Shown here piece by piece: positions 41,245 to 50,078 of a DNA stretch of 64,000 nucleotides. The stretch lies in contig PLTZ01000082.1 in the NCBI GenBank assembly GCA_003164715.1, positions 33,555 to 97,554 on the forward strand, in the 5' to 3' direction. This DNA comes from Opitutaceae bacterium. GTDB taxonomy: Bacteria > Verrucomicrobiota > Verrucomicrobiia > Opitutales > Opitutaceae. Each line of letters begins with the position of its first letter. Positions within the stretch are counted from its first letter, which is position 1. The notes beneath the pieces are model-generated. The model had not been told where the DNA came from. It did no database searches and saw only the letters and a list, made by a program, of their open reading frames with translations. The translations under genes and the position numbers were made by a program.

Positions 41245-44125
41245 GGAGGCTGCTACACACATCCACATCAAAGGAGCGCGCGAGCACAATCTTAAGAACC
41301 TCGACCTGAGGATCCCCCGGGGGAAATTTGTGGTGCTGACGGGCCCCAGCGGCTCCGGGAAATCCTCGCTCGCCTTCGACACCCTGTACGCGGAGGGCTA
41401 CCGCAAGTACATGGAGAGCCTCTCGACCCAGGCCCGCCAGGTGCTCGACCAGCTCAAGCGCCCCGATGTCGACTTCATCCACGGGCTCTCGCCCGTCCTC
41501 GCGATCGAGCAACGCACCGGCGGGGCGTCCCCGCGCACCACGATCGCCACCGTCACCGAGGTGGCGGACTACTCGCGCCTGCTGTGGGCCCTCGCCGGGG
41601 AGCAGCGCTGCCCGAAGGACGGGGGACGGGTCGTCCGCAGGTCGCTCGACGACAACGTGGGCCGCATCCTCTGCGAGTGCGCCGGCGAGCGGGTCATGAT
41701 CCTCGCGCCGGTCCTGCGCGCCAAGCCGAGCGTCCTGCGCGACGAGCTGCCGCGGCTGCGCCAGCGGGGATTCCAACGGGTGAGGCTCGGGGGAGCGGTC
41801 CGGGAGCTCGACGAGGCGAACCTGGTGCCGACGGGCGCGTCGGAAGTCGCCGTGGAGGTGGTCATCGACCGGCTGGTGGCGGTGCCCGAGCAGCGCAGCC
41901 GGATCGCCGACTCGCTCGAGCTCGCGTTCCGGGAGGGCAGCGACCGCGCGTTCGTGCTCGCGCAGAAGACCGCCGAGGCCCCGTGGAGGGAGATCGCGCT
42001 AAGCCAGCACCTCGCCTGCGAGGTGTGCGGGGACGTCTTCGAGCGCCTGACGCCGAGGCACTTCTCCTTCAACCACCCGGAGGGGGCGTGCCCCGAGTGC
42101 GGCGGCCTAGGGCGCAGGCTGCGGCCCGTCGCCGAGCTCGTCATCCCGGATCCCGAGAAGTCCGTGCGCGGGGGAGCTATCAAGCCGTGGCGGATCGGCG
42201 GGAAAAACCTGATCATCAAGCACAACGCGACCCTAAAGCAGCTGGCCGAGCAGCTCCCGTTCGACCCCGACGTAGCCTGGAAGGAGCTGCCCGACGAGAC
42301 GCGATCGGCGCTCCTAGGCGGCACGGGTGAGCGCCTCTTCGCCTTCAAGCTGCGGCGGATGCGGGAGGCGAAGGCGATGCCCTTCGCGGGGATCCTCGCG
42401 GACATCGAGCACAGCTTCAGGAACACCGAGAGCGAGGGCTTCCAGGCCCGCCTGTCGACCTTCATGGTGGCGGGCCCGTGCCCGGCGTGCGGCGGGGCGC
42501 GGCTCAACAAGCGAAGCGCCGCCGTCCGGATAGGCCCGCCCGGGGCCGAGCTCGGTTTCGCGGGCTTCATGGCGATGGACATCGCCGCCGCGCACGAATT
42601 CTCGAGGGGCTTGGTGGCGGCGCTGGACTCGAGCGAGGCGCTCCGGGAGGTCGTCATCGGGATCGAGCAGCGGCTCTCGTTCCTATTGAACACGGGCCTC
42701 GGCTACCTAAACCTAGACCGCGACTACGCGACGCTCTCCGGGGGCGAGGCCCAGCGGGTGCGCCTCGCCACGCAGCTCGGCATGGGGCTGATCGGGGTCA
42801 TCTACGTTCTGGACGAGCCGAGCATCGGCCTGCACCCCGTGGACAACGAGAGGCTCCTCTCGCAGCTGCGCGGGCTCAGGGACCGCGGCAACACGGTCCT
42901 CGTGGTCGAGCACGACGAGGAGACCATGCGCGCCGCCGACGAGATCATCGAACTGGGGCCCGAGGCCGGTGTGGAGGGGGGCCGGCTGCTCTTCCAGGGC
43001 ACGCCGCAGGCGTGCGCGGCGCAGCCCGCCCGGGTCTCCCAGACCGGGCCCTTCCTCGCCCGCAAGATGTCCGTGCACAAGGACGCTGCGGCCAAGGCCC
43101 CGGACGGCGCGTGGCTCACCGTGCGCGGCGCGGCCGAGCACAACCTGCGGGGCATCGACGCGCGGTTCCCGCTGGGGCTGCTCACCTGCGTGACGGGAGT
43201 CTCGGGCTCGGGCAAGAGCACGCTCGTCAATGACATCCTCGCCGCGGCCGCGGCGCGAAGGCTCAACGGGGCGAAGTCGATCCCGGGCAGGCACCGCAGC
43301 ATCGAGAACCTCGATTTCTTCGACAAGCTGGTCCAGGTGGACCAGGACCCGATCGGGAGAAGCCCCCGGTCGAACCCGGCGACCTTTGTCGGGCTGCTCG
43401 ACCTTCTGCGCGACCTGTTCGCGCAGGTCCCGCTCGCCCGCGTCCGGGGCTACAAGGCGAGCCGGTTCTCGTTCAACGTGCGCGGCGGCCGCTGCGAGCG
43501 CTGCCAGGGCGACGGCGTGATCAAACTCGACATGCAGTTCATGGCGGACGCGTACGCGCCGTGCACAAGCTGCGGCGGCCGCAGGTTCAACCGCGAGACC
43601 CTCGAGGTCCTCTTCCACGGGAAGTCGATCGCGGATGTCCTCAACCTGACCGTGCGCGAGGCGATCCAGCTCTTCCGCAACATCCCGCGCGTGATCGACA
43701 AGCTGCAGACGCTCGACGCGGTCGGGCTCGGGTACCTCGCGCTGGGGCAGTCCGCGGTGACGCTCTCCGGAGGGGAGGCCCAGCGGCTCAAGCTCTCGCT
43801 CGAATTGAGCAAGCGACAGCAAGGGCACACGCTCTACATCCTGGACGAACCCACGACGGGGCTCCACTGGATCGACATCCAGAAGCTGATGGACCTGCTC
43901 TTCAAGCTGAGGGACTCGGGCAACACGGTCCTCGTGATCGAGCACAACCTCGAGGTCATCAACCTGGCGGACTGGATCATCGACCTCGGACCGGGCGGGG
44001 GCCGCAGCGGCGGCGAACTCGTCTTCGCTGGCGCGCGCGCTGACATTGAGGCATGCGAAGGCTCGGCGACGGGAGCCGCCCTGCGGCGCTGGCGCGTCCG
44101 CAAGCCTCCCGGGGCTACTTCTTGA
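41243..44125 (+). CDS. uvrA: UvrA-type excinuclease ATPase
   Basis: Damage-recognition ABC ATPase of nucleotide excision repair, 960 residues. Two ABC modules: Walker [16 protein letters not shown] and [16 protein letters not shown], signatures [14 protein letters not shown] and [14 protein letters not shown], Walker [15 protein letters not shown] and [12 protein letters not shown]. Two zinc modules (CEVC...CPEC near residue 265; CERCQGDG...CTSC near 760). Some motifs are off-consensus: [20 protein letters not shown] where QKTTSHNPRSTVGTVTEI is usual. It could therefore be a second UvrA rather than the housekeeping copy. Start at ATG 41243 matches the family N-terminus. Confidence 0.9.
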   Translation: MEAATHIHIKGAREHNLKNLDLRIPRGKFVVLTGPSGSGKSSLAFDTLYAEGYRKYMESLSTQARQVLDQLKRPDVDFIHGLSPVLAIEQRTGGASPRTTIATVTEVADYSRLLWALAGEQRCPKDGGRVVRRSLDDNVGRILCECAGERVMILAPVLRAKPSVLRDELPRLRQRGFQRVRLGGAVRELDEANLVPTGASEVAVEVVIDRLVAVPEQRSRIADSLELAFREGSDRAFVLAQKTAEAPWREIALSQHLACEVCGDVFERLTPRHFSFNHPEGACPECGGLGRRLRPVAELVIPDPEKSVRGGAIKPWRIGGKNLIIKHNATLKQLAEQLPFDPDVAWKELPDETRSALLGGTGERLFAFKLRRMREAKAMPFAGILADIEHSFRNTESEGFQARLSTFMVAGPCPACGGARLNKRSAAVRIGPPGAELGFAGFMAMDIAAAHEFSRGLVAALDSSEALREVVIGIEQRLSFLLNTGLGYLNLDRDYATLSGGEAQRVRLATQLGMGLIGVIYVLDEPSIGLHPVDNERLLSQLRGLRDRGNTVLVVEHDEETMRAADEIIELGPEAGVEGGRLLFQGTPQACAAQPARVSQTGPFLARKMSVHKDAAAKAPDGAWLTVRGAAEHNLRGIDARFPLGLLTCVTGVSGSGKSTLVNDILAAAAARRLNGAKSIPGRHRSIENLDFFDKLVQVDQDPIGRSPRSNPATFVGLLDLLRDLFAQVPLARVRGYKASRFSFNVRGGRCERCQGDGVIKLDMQFMADAYAPCTSCGGRRFNRETLEVLFHGKSIADVLNLTVREAIQLFRNIPRVIDKLQTLDAVGLGYLALGQSAVTLSGGEAQRLKLSLELSKRQQGHTLYILDEPTTGLHWIDIQKLMDLLFKLRDSGNTVLVIEHNLEVINLADWIIDLGPGGGRSGGELVFAGARADIEACEGSATGAALRRWRVRKPPGATS

Positions 44126-44339
44126 CGAGGCCCAGGCCGACCGCCCCGCCGACCGCGAGCACGGCGCCCGCGATGTAGTACGTCATGTGGGTCGGCATGT
44201 GGTCCCCGCCGTCAAGCTTCTGGCCGATCCTAGCGAAGGTGTCGGCGGCCTTTCCTTCGAGCGACTGCTGCCGCTGGTAGCCCAGGTAGACGAGCCACAA
44301 TCCAGCGATCAGGACCATGAAGGAGAGGGTCGGGCGCAT
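44115..44339 (-). CDS. Small membrane protein, 74 aa (DUF3185-like)
   Basis: Two membrane helices ([18 protein letters not shown] at the N-terminus, [18 protein letters not shown] at the C-terminus) around a short polar loop [21 protein letters not shown]. The size, helix placement and loop fit the DUF3185 family, whose function is unknown. ATG 44339 is chosen; longer in-frame starts would cover the upstream regulatory gap. It overlaps the uvrA 3' end by 11 bases tail to tail. Confidence 0.65.
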   Translation of the reverse strand: MRPTLSFMVLIAGLWLVYLGYQRQQSLEGKAADTFARIGQKLDGGDHMPTHMTYYIAGAVLAVGGAVGLGLVKK

Positions 44340-44491
44340 TTTGGGAAGCTTGGTTTCGCGGCCAGCGTTGGCAAGGCAGCGGTTCCCGCGGGCCGGATAT
44401 CGTATTGAGGAATCGCGCCCGATGGATATCGGTATGTGGGTGCGGGGCACACGGTCGGCCGACCCCGCGGGCCCAGAACACCCCACCCACC

Positions 44492-45358
44492 ATGAAGTCA
44501 CGCCTCCCGTGCAGCATCCTCGCCCTACTGCTTCCCTTTGTCGCCGCCGCCCAGCAGCCGCAGGTGATCCCCCTCTGGCCCAATGGCGCGCCGGGCTTTG
44601 AAAACCGCAGGGACCTGCCGTAGGAGGCGAAGGACTACTGGGTGAGGAGCGTCAACAACCCCTCGATCACGGTCTTTGCGCCCCCGCGGGAAAAGGCCAA
44701 CGGCTGCGCGGTATTGGTGGTCCCGGGAGGGGGATTCCGGGAGCTGGTGTTCAACGCCGAGGGGAGGCAGGCGGCCGAGTTCCTGAACGGCCTTGGAGTC
44801 ACGGCCTTCGCCCTGAAGTACCGTCTGCCGAACCAGGAGGGCTCACCGTACACCCTGGCCAATGTCCGGGAGGACGCCTACCGCGCGCTCCGGCTTATAC
44901 GCCACCGAGCAGGCGAGTTCCACGTCGACCCGCACCGCATCGGTATCCTGGGGTTCTCAGCGGGTGGGGTGGTGGTGACGATGGTCGCGTTCGACAAGGG
45001 CGACGGCGACCCCAAGGCTGCCGATCCCGTCGACCGGACAAACGGCCGCCCGGATTTCGAGATGATGGTCTACCCCGGAAAGGACCTCATCCCGGACGTT
45101 GTCCCGGCCGACACGCGGCCGGCCTTCCTCATCGCGGCGAACGATGACGAGTACGGCTGCGATGCGGCGGCGCTTGCGCTTCTCGAGAAGTTCAGGGACG
45201 CCAAGGTGTCGGTCGAGGCCCACTTCATCGCCCAGGGCAAGCACGCATTTAACATGGGCGACCGCTCGACGTTCAAGGCGGTCAACCACTGGCCCGACCG
45301 GATGGCCGACTGGCTAAGCGACCGGGGATTCCTTAAGAAAACGGAACCGGCGCCGTAG
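44492..45358 (+). pseudogene. Secreted acyl-esterase (alpha/beta hydrolase), interrupted by an in-frame TAG
   Basis: The frame starts at ATG 44492 with a signal peptide (MKSRLPCSILALLLPFVAAA) and IPLWPNGAPGFENRRDLP, hits TAG at codon 44 (44621-44623), and resumes in the same frame with EAKDYWVRSVNNPSITVFAPP. Downstream everything for activity is present: VVPGGGFRELVFNAEG (oxyanion hole), Ser in ILGFSAGGVVV, Asp in AANDDEYG, His in GKHAFNMG. This is the acetyl-xylan/acetyl-esterase-like group. A GTG at 44642 could start an intracellular short form of 238 residues. Either a young pseudogene, stop read-through, or a sequence error. Flanked by the small membrane protein and a toxin gene. Confidence 0.75.
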
Positions 45359-45360
45359 GG

Positions 45361-45382
45361 GAATCCTCCTGCAGGAGGATTC
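45361..45382. terminator. 22-base perfect palindrome between convergent genes
   Basis: GAATCCTCCTG followed directly by its exact reverse complement CAGGAGGATTC, three bases after the esterase stop and 10 before the toxin-gene stop. It would form the same hairpin on both strands, with about four bases left unpaired at the tip. There is no T-run on the plus side (GTCGGGGG), so a bidirectional terminator or protein site is only a guess. Confidence 0.4.
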
Positions 45383-45391
45383 GTCGGGGGT

Positions 45392-45736
45392 TCAAGAAAA
45401 GAGGCGAAGTGCCGCGACAAGCGTCCGGTGCAAGTGCCGCTTTCGCTCTGCCGAAACATGGCCCACAACCCCTGAAATCGCAGCCTTCTTGACCACCGGG
45501 AAAAGGAGGCAATCGAAGACCGTGAGATGATCTAGGCCGTCTGCTTCATCGAGGAGGACCTCGCCCGGGCGGATTTCCTGCGCAGGCCTTCGCGTGGAGC
45601 CATAGATGACGTTTATTCGGTCGACCCGAGGCGACGAAACAACCTCAACAGGGGATAGGACAATGGCTGGGTGCTCGTCCCTGTCGTTGGCATTGATCCG
45701 TACCTTTACGATGTCCCATTGGCGCAGCGGATTCAT
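45392..45736 (-). CDS. PemK/MazF-like toxin
   Basis: 114 residues. It begins RQWDIVKVRINANDRDEHPAIVLSP, the PemK/MazF fold signature (WxIVxV...xxRPAIVLS-like), with VDRINVIYGST, HLTVFDCLLFPVVKKAAIS and VGHVSAERKRHLHRTLVAAL as the expected later strands and C-terminal helix. It probably cuts RNA. The usual catalytic Arg and Thr are not certain from the sequence alone. Its ATG overlaps the antitoxin stop (ATGA). GC content is lower than in neighbouring genes. Confidence 0.75.
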   Translation of the reverse strand: MNPLRQWDIVKVRINANDRDEHPAIVLSPVEVVSSPRVDRINVIYGSTRRPAQEIRPGEVLLDEADGLDHLTVFDCLLFPVVKKAAISGVVGHVSAERKRHLHRTLVAALRLFS

Positions 45737-45963
45737 CGTTCGAGGGGCTTGGGGTCGATCGGAAGGGAATTGAGGTATTCGGCGCGTTCTTCGCTAACCG
45801 CAAAATGGCCTTCGGGGTAATGCGGTATTGGCTCGGGAATAGTAGCCTCGACCAGCTGCAGCATCCGCTGGCCTCGTCGAATAAATATCGGGTGTTTATG
45901 CAATGCCAGATCGGCCAGTGGGCCAAGTCGGGCCTTGGCCTCGGTAACGGAATAAGTCTTCAT
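45733..45963 (-). CDS. Phd/YefM-like antitoxin paired with a PemK/MazF-like toxin
   Basis: 76 residues from ATG 45963 (MKTYSVTEAKARLGPLADLA, then HPIFIRRGQRMLQLVEATI). The first 35 residues match the Phd/YefM DNA-binding domain (SVTEAKARL, IFIRRGQ); the C-terminal half (HYPEGHFAVSEERAEYLNSL) is the expected toxin-neutralising part. ATG 46005 is an alternative start. It overlaps the toxin gene by four bases. Phd-type antitoxins with MazF-type toxins are not the textbook pair. Confidence 0.72.
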   Translation of the reverse strand: MKTYSVTEAKARLGPLADLALHKHPIFIRRGQRMLQLVEATIPEPIPHYPEGHFAVSEERAEYLNSLPIDPKPLER

Positions 45964-46184
45964 TACAGTCCGAGTGGAGTCCGAGAAACGGTCTTTGTCA
46001 AACATGCCTTGTTTAATAGGGGTAAGGGTGTTTGAGGTGTGGGTGAGTGCACACACTGCCCTGTCCACCAAGCATAGCGGCTGGAAAGGCAGGTCCAATC
46101 CCGACGCCGCCGTAAGCAGTGCATCTCTTGACAAAGACGCCGAGAGACGAGTGTCCAGGTACCAGCGCTACGGAGAATCCAGAT

Positions 46185-47795
46185 TCACTGCAAAAGGCTC
46201 ACCCACTTGTAGGGATGGTGGTCCAGGAGCGTGGAATTCCAGCCCTTCACCGAGGGCCGCAGCAGGAAGACGTGCATGTAATGGTAAATGGGGATGACGG
46301 GGGCCTCGGTGAGGAGGAGGTGCTCGGCCTTTGCATAAAGGGCGTAACGCGCCGCCGGGTCCGTCGTCCGGTCGGCCGCAAACAGGAGGCTGTCATAGTC
46401 GGGGTTTGACCAGCCGGTAAAGTTGTTGCTGCTGTCGCCGCGCCACATCTCGAGGAACGCAGAGGGGTCCGCGTAGTCAGCGATCTCGGCGGACCGCAGG
46501 AGGTCGTAGCTGCCGGTGCTGCGGGCCTCCTCGGTGCTCTTGAAGTCCTCGTTCACGAGACGAACCTGGACCCCGAGGTCGCGGCGCCACATCTCCTGGA
46601 GCGCCTCGGCGACCGTGCGGTGGCTCTCCGAGGTGTTGTAGAGGAGGTCGAACACGGGAAGGCCCGCGCCGCCCGGGTGGCCGCACTGCGCAAGGAGCCG
46701 CCGGGCCTCCTCGAGCTGGCGCTGCTGGACGGCCTCGGGAGCGTAGCCCTCGAGCCCCGGGGGCGTGAACGAGTACGCCGGCTTCTGGCCACCCCTCAGG
46801 ATCCTCTCGACGATAGCCGAGCGGTCGACCGCAAGCGCGAGGGCCAGCCTGACGCGGGCGTCATTGAGGACGGGCCGGCGGACGTTGACCCGCAGGAAGA
46901 AGGTGCCAAGGAGAGGATCGGCCCGCAGGAGCTCGGGCGACTCCTTCGCGTAGGTGTCGATCTTGCCGGGCGGAAGGGTCTCCGTCACGTGAAGCTGCCC
47001 CGCGCGGAACGCCCGCTCCTCGGCGTCGATCGAGTCGAACGCGTGAAAGTGGATCTCGCGAAGCGTGACGCGGGCCGCATCCCAGTAGGTCGGCGATTTG
47101 GCGACCACGATCTCCTGGCCCCGGTGCCAGGAGGCGAGGGTGAACGGGCCGTTGCCGACCCACTTCCCCGGCTCCGCCCACGGGTTGCCCCGCGAGGCGA
47201 CGCCGCCGTACTTCGCGACCGTGGAGACGGGGACGGGCATCCAGGCGGGGCCGCTCAGGAGCGACAGGAACCACGGCGCCGGGTGCTCGAGCGAGACGGT
47301 CAGCGTGCGGGCGTCCTTGGCCCGCAGGCCGACCTGAGCGAAGGCCGCGTCGCCCTTGTTGAACGCCTCGGCGCCCTGGATCAGGTAGAGCTGGCTCGCC
47401 TTCGCGGCCCCGAGCGAGGGCGTGAGGATCCGGCGCCACGACGCGATGAAATCCTGCGCCGTAACGGGCTCGCCGTTGGACCACCGGGCGTCCTGCCGCA
47501 GATGGAAGGTGTAGGTGAGGCCGTCGGGGGAGACCTCCCAGCGCTCAGCGACCCCCGGCACCGGGTGCAGGTCGACGGGGTCCTCGCCGACGAGGCCCTC
47601 GAGGAGCGCCGACAGGACGGTGTAATAGGAGGTCTCCGTCGCCATGTGGGGGTCCAGGTCCGCGAGATCGGGACCCATCCCGCGGTGGAGCACCTGGGCC
47701 CTGTCGCCCGTGGCGACGTTCGTTCCTCGGGAGCAGCCGGCGAGCGCGACAGCGGCCGCCAGCGCGGCCCCGAGCGCGGCGGTCCCCAGCTTCAT
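46185..47795 (-). CDS. Oligopeptide-binding lipoprotein (SBP family 5, OppA-like)
   Basis: 536 residues, lipoprotein signal ending in LAGCS (Cys21). The SBP_bac_5 pattern is clear: GPDLADLDPHMATETSYYTVL, LLEGLVGEDP, YTFHLRQDARWSNGEPVTAQDFIASWRRIL, VGNGPFTLASWHRGQEIVVAKSPTYWD and IPIYHYMHVFLLRPSVKGW. This is the OppA/MppA-type peptide-binding subunit of an ABC importer. No permease or ATPase genes are nearby, so it may serve a distant transporter. Its ATG overlaps the ispF stop (ATGA). Confidence 0.9.
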   Translation of the reverse strand: MKLGTAALGAALAAAVALAGCSRGTNVATGDRAQVLHRGMGPDLADLDPHMATETSYYTVLSALLEGLVGEDPVDLHPVPGVAERWEVSPDGLTYTFHLRQDARWSNGEPVTAQDFIASWRRILTPSLGAAKASQLYLIQGAEAFNKGDAAFAQVGLRAKDARTLTVSLEHPAPWFLSLLSGPAWMPVPVSTVAKYGGVASRGNPWAEPGKWVGNGPFTLASWHRGQEIVVAKSPTYWDAARVTLREIHFHAFDSIDAEERAFRAGQLHVTETLPPGKIDTYAKESPELLRADPLLGTFFLRVNVRRPVLNDARVRLALALAVDRSAIVERILRGGQKPAYSFTPPGLEGYAPEAVQQRQLEEARRLLAQCGHPGGAGLPVFDLLYNTSESHRTVAEALQEMWRRDLGVQVRLVNEDFKSTEEARSTGSYDLLRSAEIADYADPSAFLEMWRGDSSNNFTGWSNPDYDSLLFAADRTTDPAARYALYAKAEHLLLTEAPVIPIYHYMHVFLLRPSVKGWNSTLLDHHPYKWVSLLQ

Positions 47796-48271
47796 AATTT
47801 CTCGATGAGCGCCACCGCGTGGGCCGCTATCGCCAGGCCCCGCCCCAGATCGCCGATGCCCTCGTTCGTCGTCGCCTTGATGCCGACGGAGTTCGTGGGG
47901 ATACCGGTCGAGGAGGAGAGCGTGGTCTTCATGTCGGCGATACGCGCCGAAATCCGTGGCCTCTCGGCGATCACGGTCGCGTCCAGGTTCACCGGCTTCC
48001 AGCCGTTCTCACGGAGCACCTGCACCACGCGCTTGAGAAGGATCTGCGAATCGACGCCTTGCCAGGTCGGGTCCGTGTCGGGGAAGAAGTTTCCTATGTC
48101 CGGGAGGCCCGCCGCGCCAAGGAAGGCGTCGCAGATGGCGTGGGTGACGCAGTCCGCGTCGCTGTGGCCGTCCAGGCCGAAATCCGAATCAAAACGGATG
48201 CCCCCGAGGACCAAGGGCCTGCCGGCTACGGTGCGGTGGATATCGTAACCATGACCGACTCGATAGGACAT
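47792..48271 (-). CDS. ispF: 2-C-methyl-D-erythritol 2,4-cyclodiphosphate synthase
   Basis: Fifth MEP-pathway enzyme. 159 residues with VGHGYDIHRTVAGRPLVLGG (metal DxH), GHSDADCVTHAICDAFLGAAGLPDIGNFFPDTDP, NLDATVIAERPRIS and IKATTNEGIGDLGRGLAIAAHAVALI. All ligands and the family C-terminus are present. It follows ispD by 17 bases and overlaps the peptide-binding lipoprotein gene. Confidence 0.97.
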   Translation of the reverse strand: MSYRVGHGYDIHRTVAGRPLVLGGIRFDSDFGLDGHSDADCVTHAICDAFLGAAGLPDIGNFFPDTDPTWQGVDSQILLKRVVQVLRENGWKPVNLDATVIAERPRISARIADMKTTLSSSTGIPTNSVGIKATTNEGIGDLGRGLAIAAHAVALIEKL

Positions 48272-48288
48272 GGCACGATCCTATTCAT

Positions 48289-48966
48289 TCACAGGGAGGG
48301 AGCCAACAGGAATTCAAGGCAGGCAAGGTCGCCGGGCGAGGTGAGCTTCTGGTTGGGATGCTCGTTCTCGAGAAGCGCCACCGGATGGCCGAGAAGCTCC
48401 ACCGCGGCGGCGTCGTCGGTGACCTTGACCCCGAGTCTGGCGACCCGGGCGTAGGCGCGCGTGATCAGGTCCTTCGAGAAGACCTGCGGGGTCTCCATCG
48501 CCCAGAGCCGCGAGCGGTCGACGGTGCGCAGGCGCCCGCTGCCGCGGTGCTCCTTGAGGGTGTCGGTGACCCGGTGCGCAAGCACGACCGCATCCTCGCG
48601 CCTGACGATCTTGTTGAGCGCGACAAGCTGCTCGGGAAGGATGAGCGGGCGGGCGCAGTCGTGGATGAAGACGTAGTCGATGTCCCCGGGGAGCGCGGCG
48701 AGCGCCGCGGCCACGGAATCCTGGCGCTCCCGCCCCCCGCGCACCAATAGGGACGGCGTCGGCGCAAACGCCGACAGGGCCGTCATCTGGGAGCGGTCCC
48801 GGTACACCACGACGTAGAAGTCGGCCACGCCGCTGGCTGCGAAGGCGGCCGCGGAATGGGCGAAGACGGGCCTTCCGGCGAGCGGGGCGAGCACCTTGTC
48901 GGGCACGGCGCCCGCCATGCGCTTGCCGGCTCCGGCCGCTAGAAGAATGACTGCTGTTCGCGACAT
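48289..48966 (-). CDS. ispD: 2-C-methyl-D-erythritol 4-phosphate cytidylyltransferase
   Basis: Third MEP-pathway enzyme, joining MEP to CTP. 225 residues: VILLAAGAGKRMAGAVPDKVLAPLAGRPVFAHS (nucleotide loop and Lys), VRGGRERQDSVAAALAALP, VFIHDCARPLI (Ala-Arg-Pro motif), TVDRSRLWAMETPQVF and VTDDAAAVELLGHPVALLENEHPNQKLTSPGDL. First gene of the minus-strand ispD-ispF-oppA group; divergent from ispE over about 70 AT-richer bases. Confidence 0.96.
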   Translation of the reverse strand: MSRTAVILLAAGAGKRMAGAVPDKVLAPLAGRPVFAHSAAAFAASGVADFYVVVYRDRSQMTALSAFAPTPSLLVRGGRERQDSVAAALAALPGDIDYVFIHDCARPLILPEQLVALNKIVRREDAVVLAHRVTDTLKEHRGSGRLRTVDRSRLWAMETPQVFSKDLITRAYARVARLGVKVTDDAAAVELLGHPVALLENEHPNQKLTSPGDLACLEFLLAPSL

Positions 48967-49036
48967 AAGCTTCTAATATGTTGTCTAGGGAATGATTATC
49001 CTACGCCTTTCCGGGCCGAGTGCGACACGGAAAATC
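48967..49036. promoter_or_regulatory. AT-rich divergent intergenic region between ispD and ispE
   Basis: Seventy bases that are much richer in A/T at 48967-49000 than the surrounding genes. On the minus strand GGATAATC (around 49003-48996) gives a GATAAT-like -10 box about 30 bases before the ispD ATG. No convincing -35 box was found for either direction. It probably holds both promoters. Confidence 0.4.
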
Positions 49037-49960
49037 ATGGCGCGCCGGGTTTTTTTGGCAAGGATCCCGGGTGCCCTGAGCTCCCACAACCTACAGGCAC
49101 CTGCCAAGATAAACCTCTTCCTTGCGGTGACCGGCCGCAGGCCGGACGGCTTCCACGACCTCGTGTCGGTGGCGGCGCCGCTAGTCTGGGGTGACGCGCT
49201 CGCTGTGGAGCCGGGCGGGACATCCTTCTCGGTAGAATGCGACAACTTGGGCGTCCCAACCGACGGAACGAACCTCGTGGTCCGTGCGGCGGAGGCCTTT
49301 CGGGTGGCGACAGGGTGGAGCGGGGGGGCCCGCTTCTCGATAAAGAAGCGGATCCCATCCGGGGCGGGTCTCGGGGGGGGAAGCAGCGACGCCGTGGCGG
49401 CGCTCGAGGCCCTGAACGAAATCGCGGGCCGCCCCCTGGACGCCGCCGGCTTGGCGCGGGTCGCCTCTACCATCGGCTCGGACTGCGCGCTCTTCCTCGC
49501 CAAGGGCCCCGTCGTCATGCGCGGAAGGGGCGAGCGCATCGAGGCGCTTCCCAGGGAACCGTACGGCCGCATCCGGGGGATGAAGGTCCTCGTCTTCAAG
49601 CCGGGCTTCGAAGTCCCGACGCCCTGGGCCTACGCGAGGCTGGCGGCCGGCGCGCCGCGCGGTTACGTCGCGCCGGAGCGCGCCGAGTCGATGCTCCAGT
49701 CATGGATCCAGGCGGCGGGGGCGCCCCCCTGGGACCTTTACTTCAATTCCTTCGAGCGACCCGTGTTCGCCAAGTTTGGCGCCCTTCCGATCGTCCTCGA
49801 CCGGCTCAGGGACCGGTTTGGAATCGAGGCGAGGATGACCGGCAGCGGCAGCGCGTGCTTTGCGCTTCTCAATGAGAACACCGACGCCGTCCCGGTCACG
49901 GCCGCCCTGCGCGAGGCCTGGGGGGCGTCCACATTTGTGGTGGAGACCCGGGTCGCCTGA
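49037..49960 (+). CDS. ispE: 4-diphosphocytidyl-2-C-methyl-D-erythritol kinase
   Basis: Fourth MEP enzyme, a GHMP kinase. APAKINLFLAVTGRRPDGFHDLVSV, IPSGAGLGGGSSDAVAALEALN (ATP loop), IGSDCALFLAKGPVVMRGRGE and MTGSGSACFALL are the family motifs. ATG 49037 gives 307 residues; ATG 48992 in the same frame would add 15 residues but run into the likely promoter region. The residues before APAKINLFL (about 20) are longer than usual. Convergence of this pathway cluster is clear from ispD/ispF next door. Confidence 0.95.
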   Translation: MARRVFLARIPGALSSHNLQAPAKINLFLAVTGRRPDGFHDLVSVAAPLVWGDALAVEPGGTSFSVECDNLGVPTDGTNLVVRAAEAFRVATGWSGGARFSIKKRIPSGAGLGGGSSDAVAALEALNEIAGRPLDAAGLARVASTIGSDCALFLAKGPVVMRGRGERIEALPREPYGRIRGMKVLVFKPGFEVPTPWAYARLAAGAPRGYVAPERAESMLQSWIQAAGAPPWDLYFNSFERPVFAKFGALPIVLDRLRDRFGIEARMTGSGSACFALLNENTDAVPVTAALREAWGASTFVVETRVA

Positions 49961-49979
49961 CCGCTCCTCGGCGCCCGTC

Positions 49980-49999
49980 ACCGCGCAAGAATGCGCGGT
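49980..49999 (+). terminator. GC hairpin between ispE and ptsI
   Basis: ACCGCGC (49980-49986) pairs with GCGCGGT (49993-49999) around a six-base loop, 20 bases after the ispE stop. Followed by AAATCGCATTG rather than Ts. A TTGACC at 50008-50013 may be the -35 of ptsI, but the -10 18 bases away (GTTATC) is poor. Confidence 0.35.
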
Positions 50000-50078
50000 A
50001 AATCGCATTGACCGATTCCCCTCCGAGGCACGTTATCGCTCCAAGCCTACGGAACCCCTTCCAGACGGCGACTTTGCC

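Noticed and set aside
45964..46184. Possible gene or mobile-element remnant in the 221-base low-GC gap
   Set aside because: Short frames only, with no recognisable protein. AGTCCGAG occurs twice near 45968-45986, but no terminal repeats or target duplications were found.
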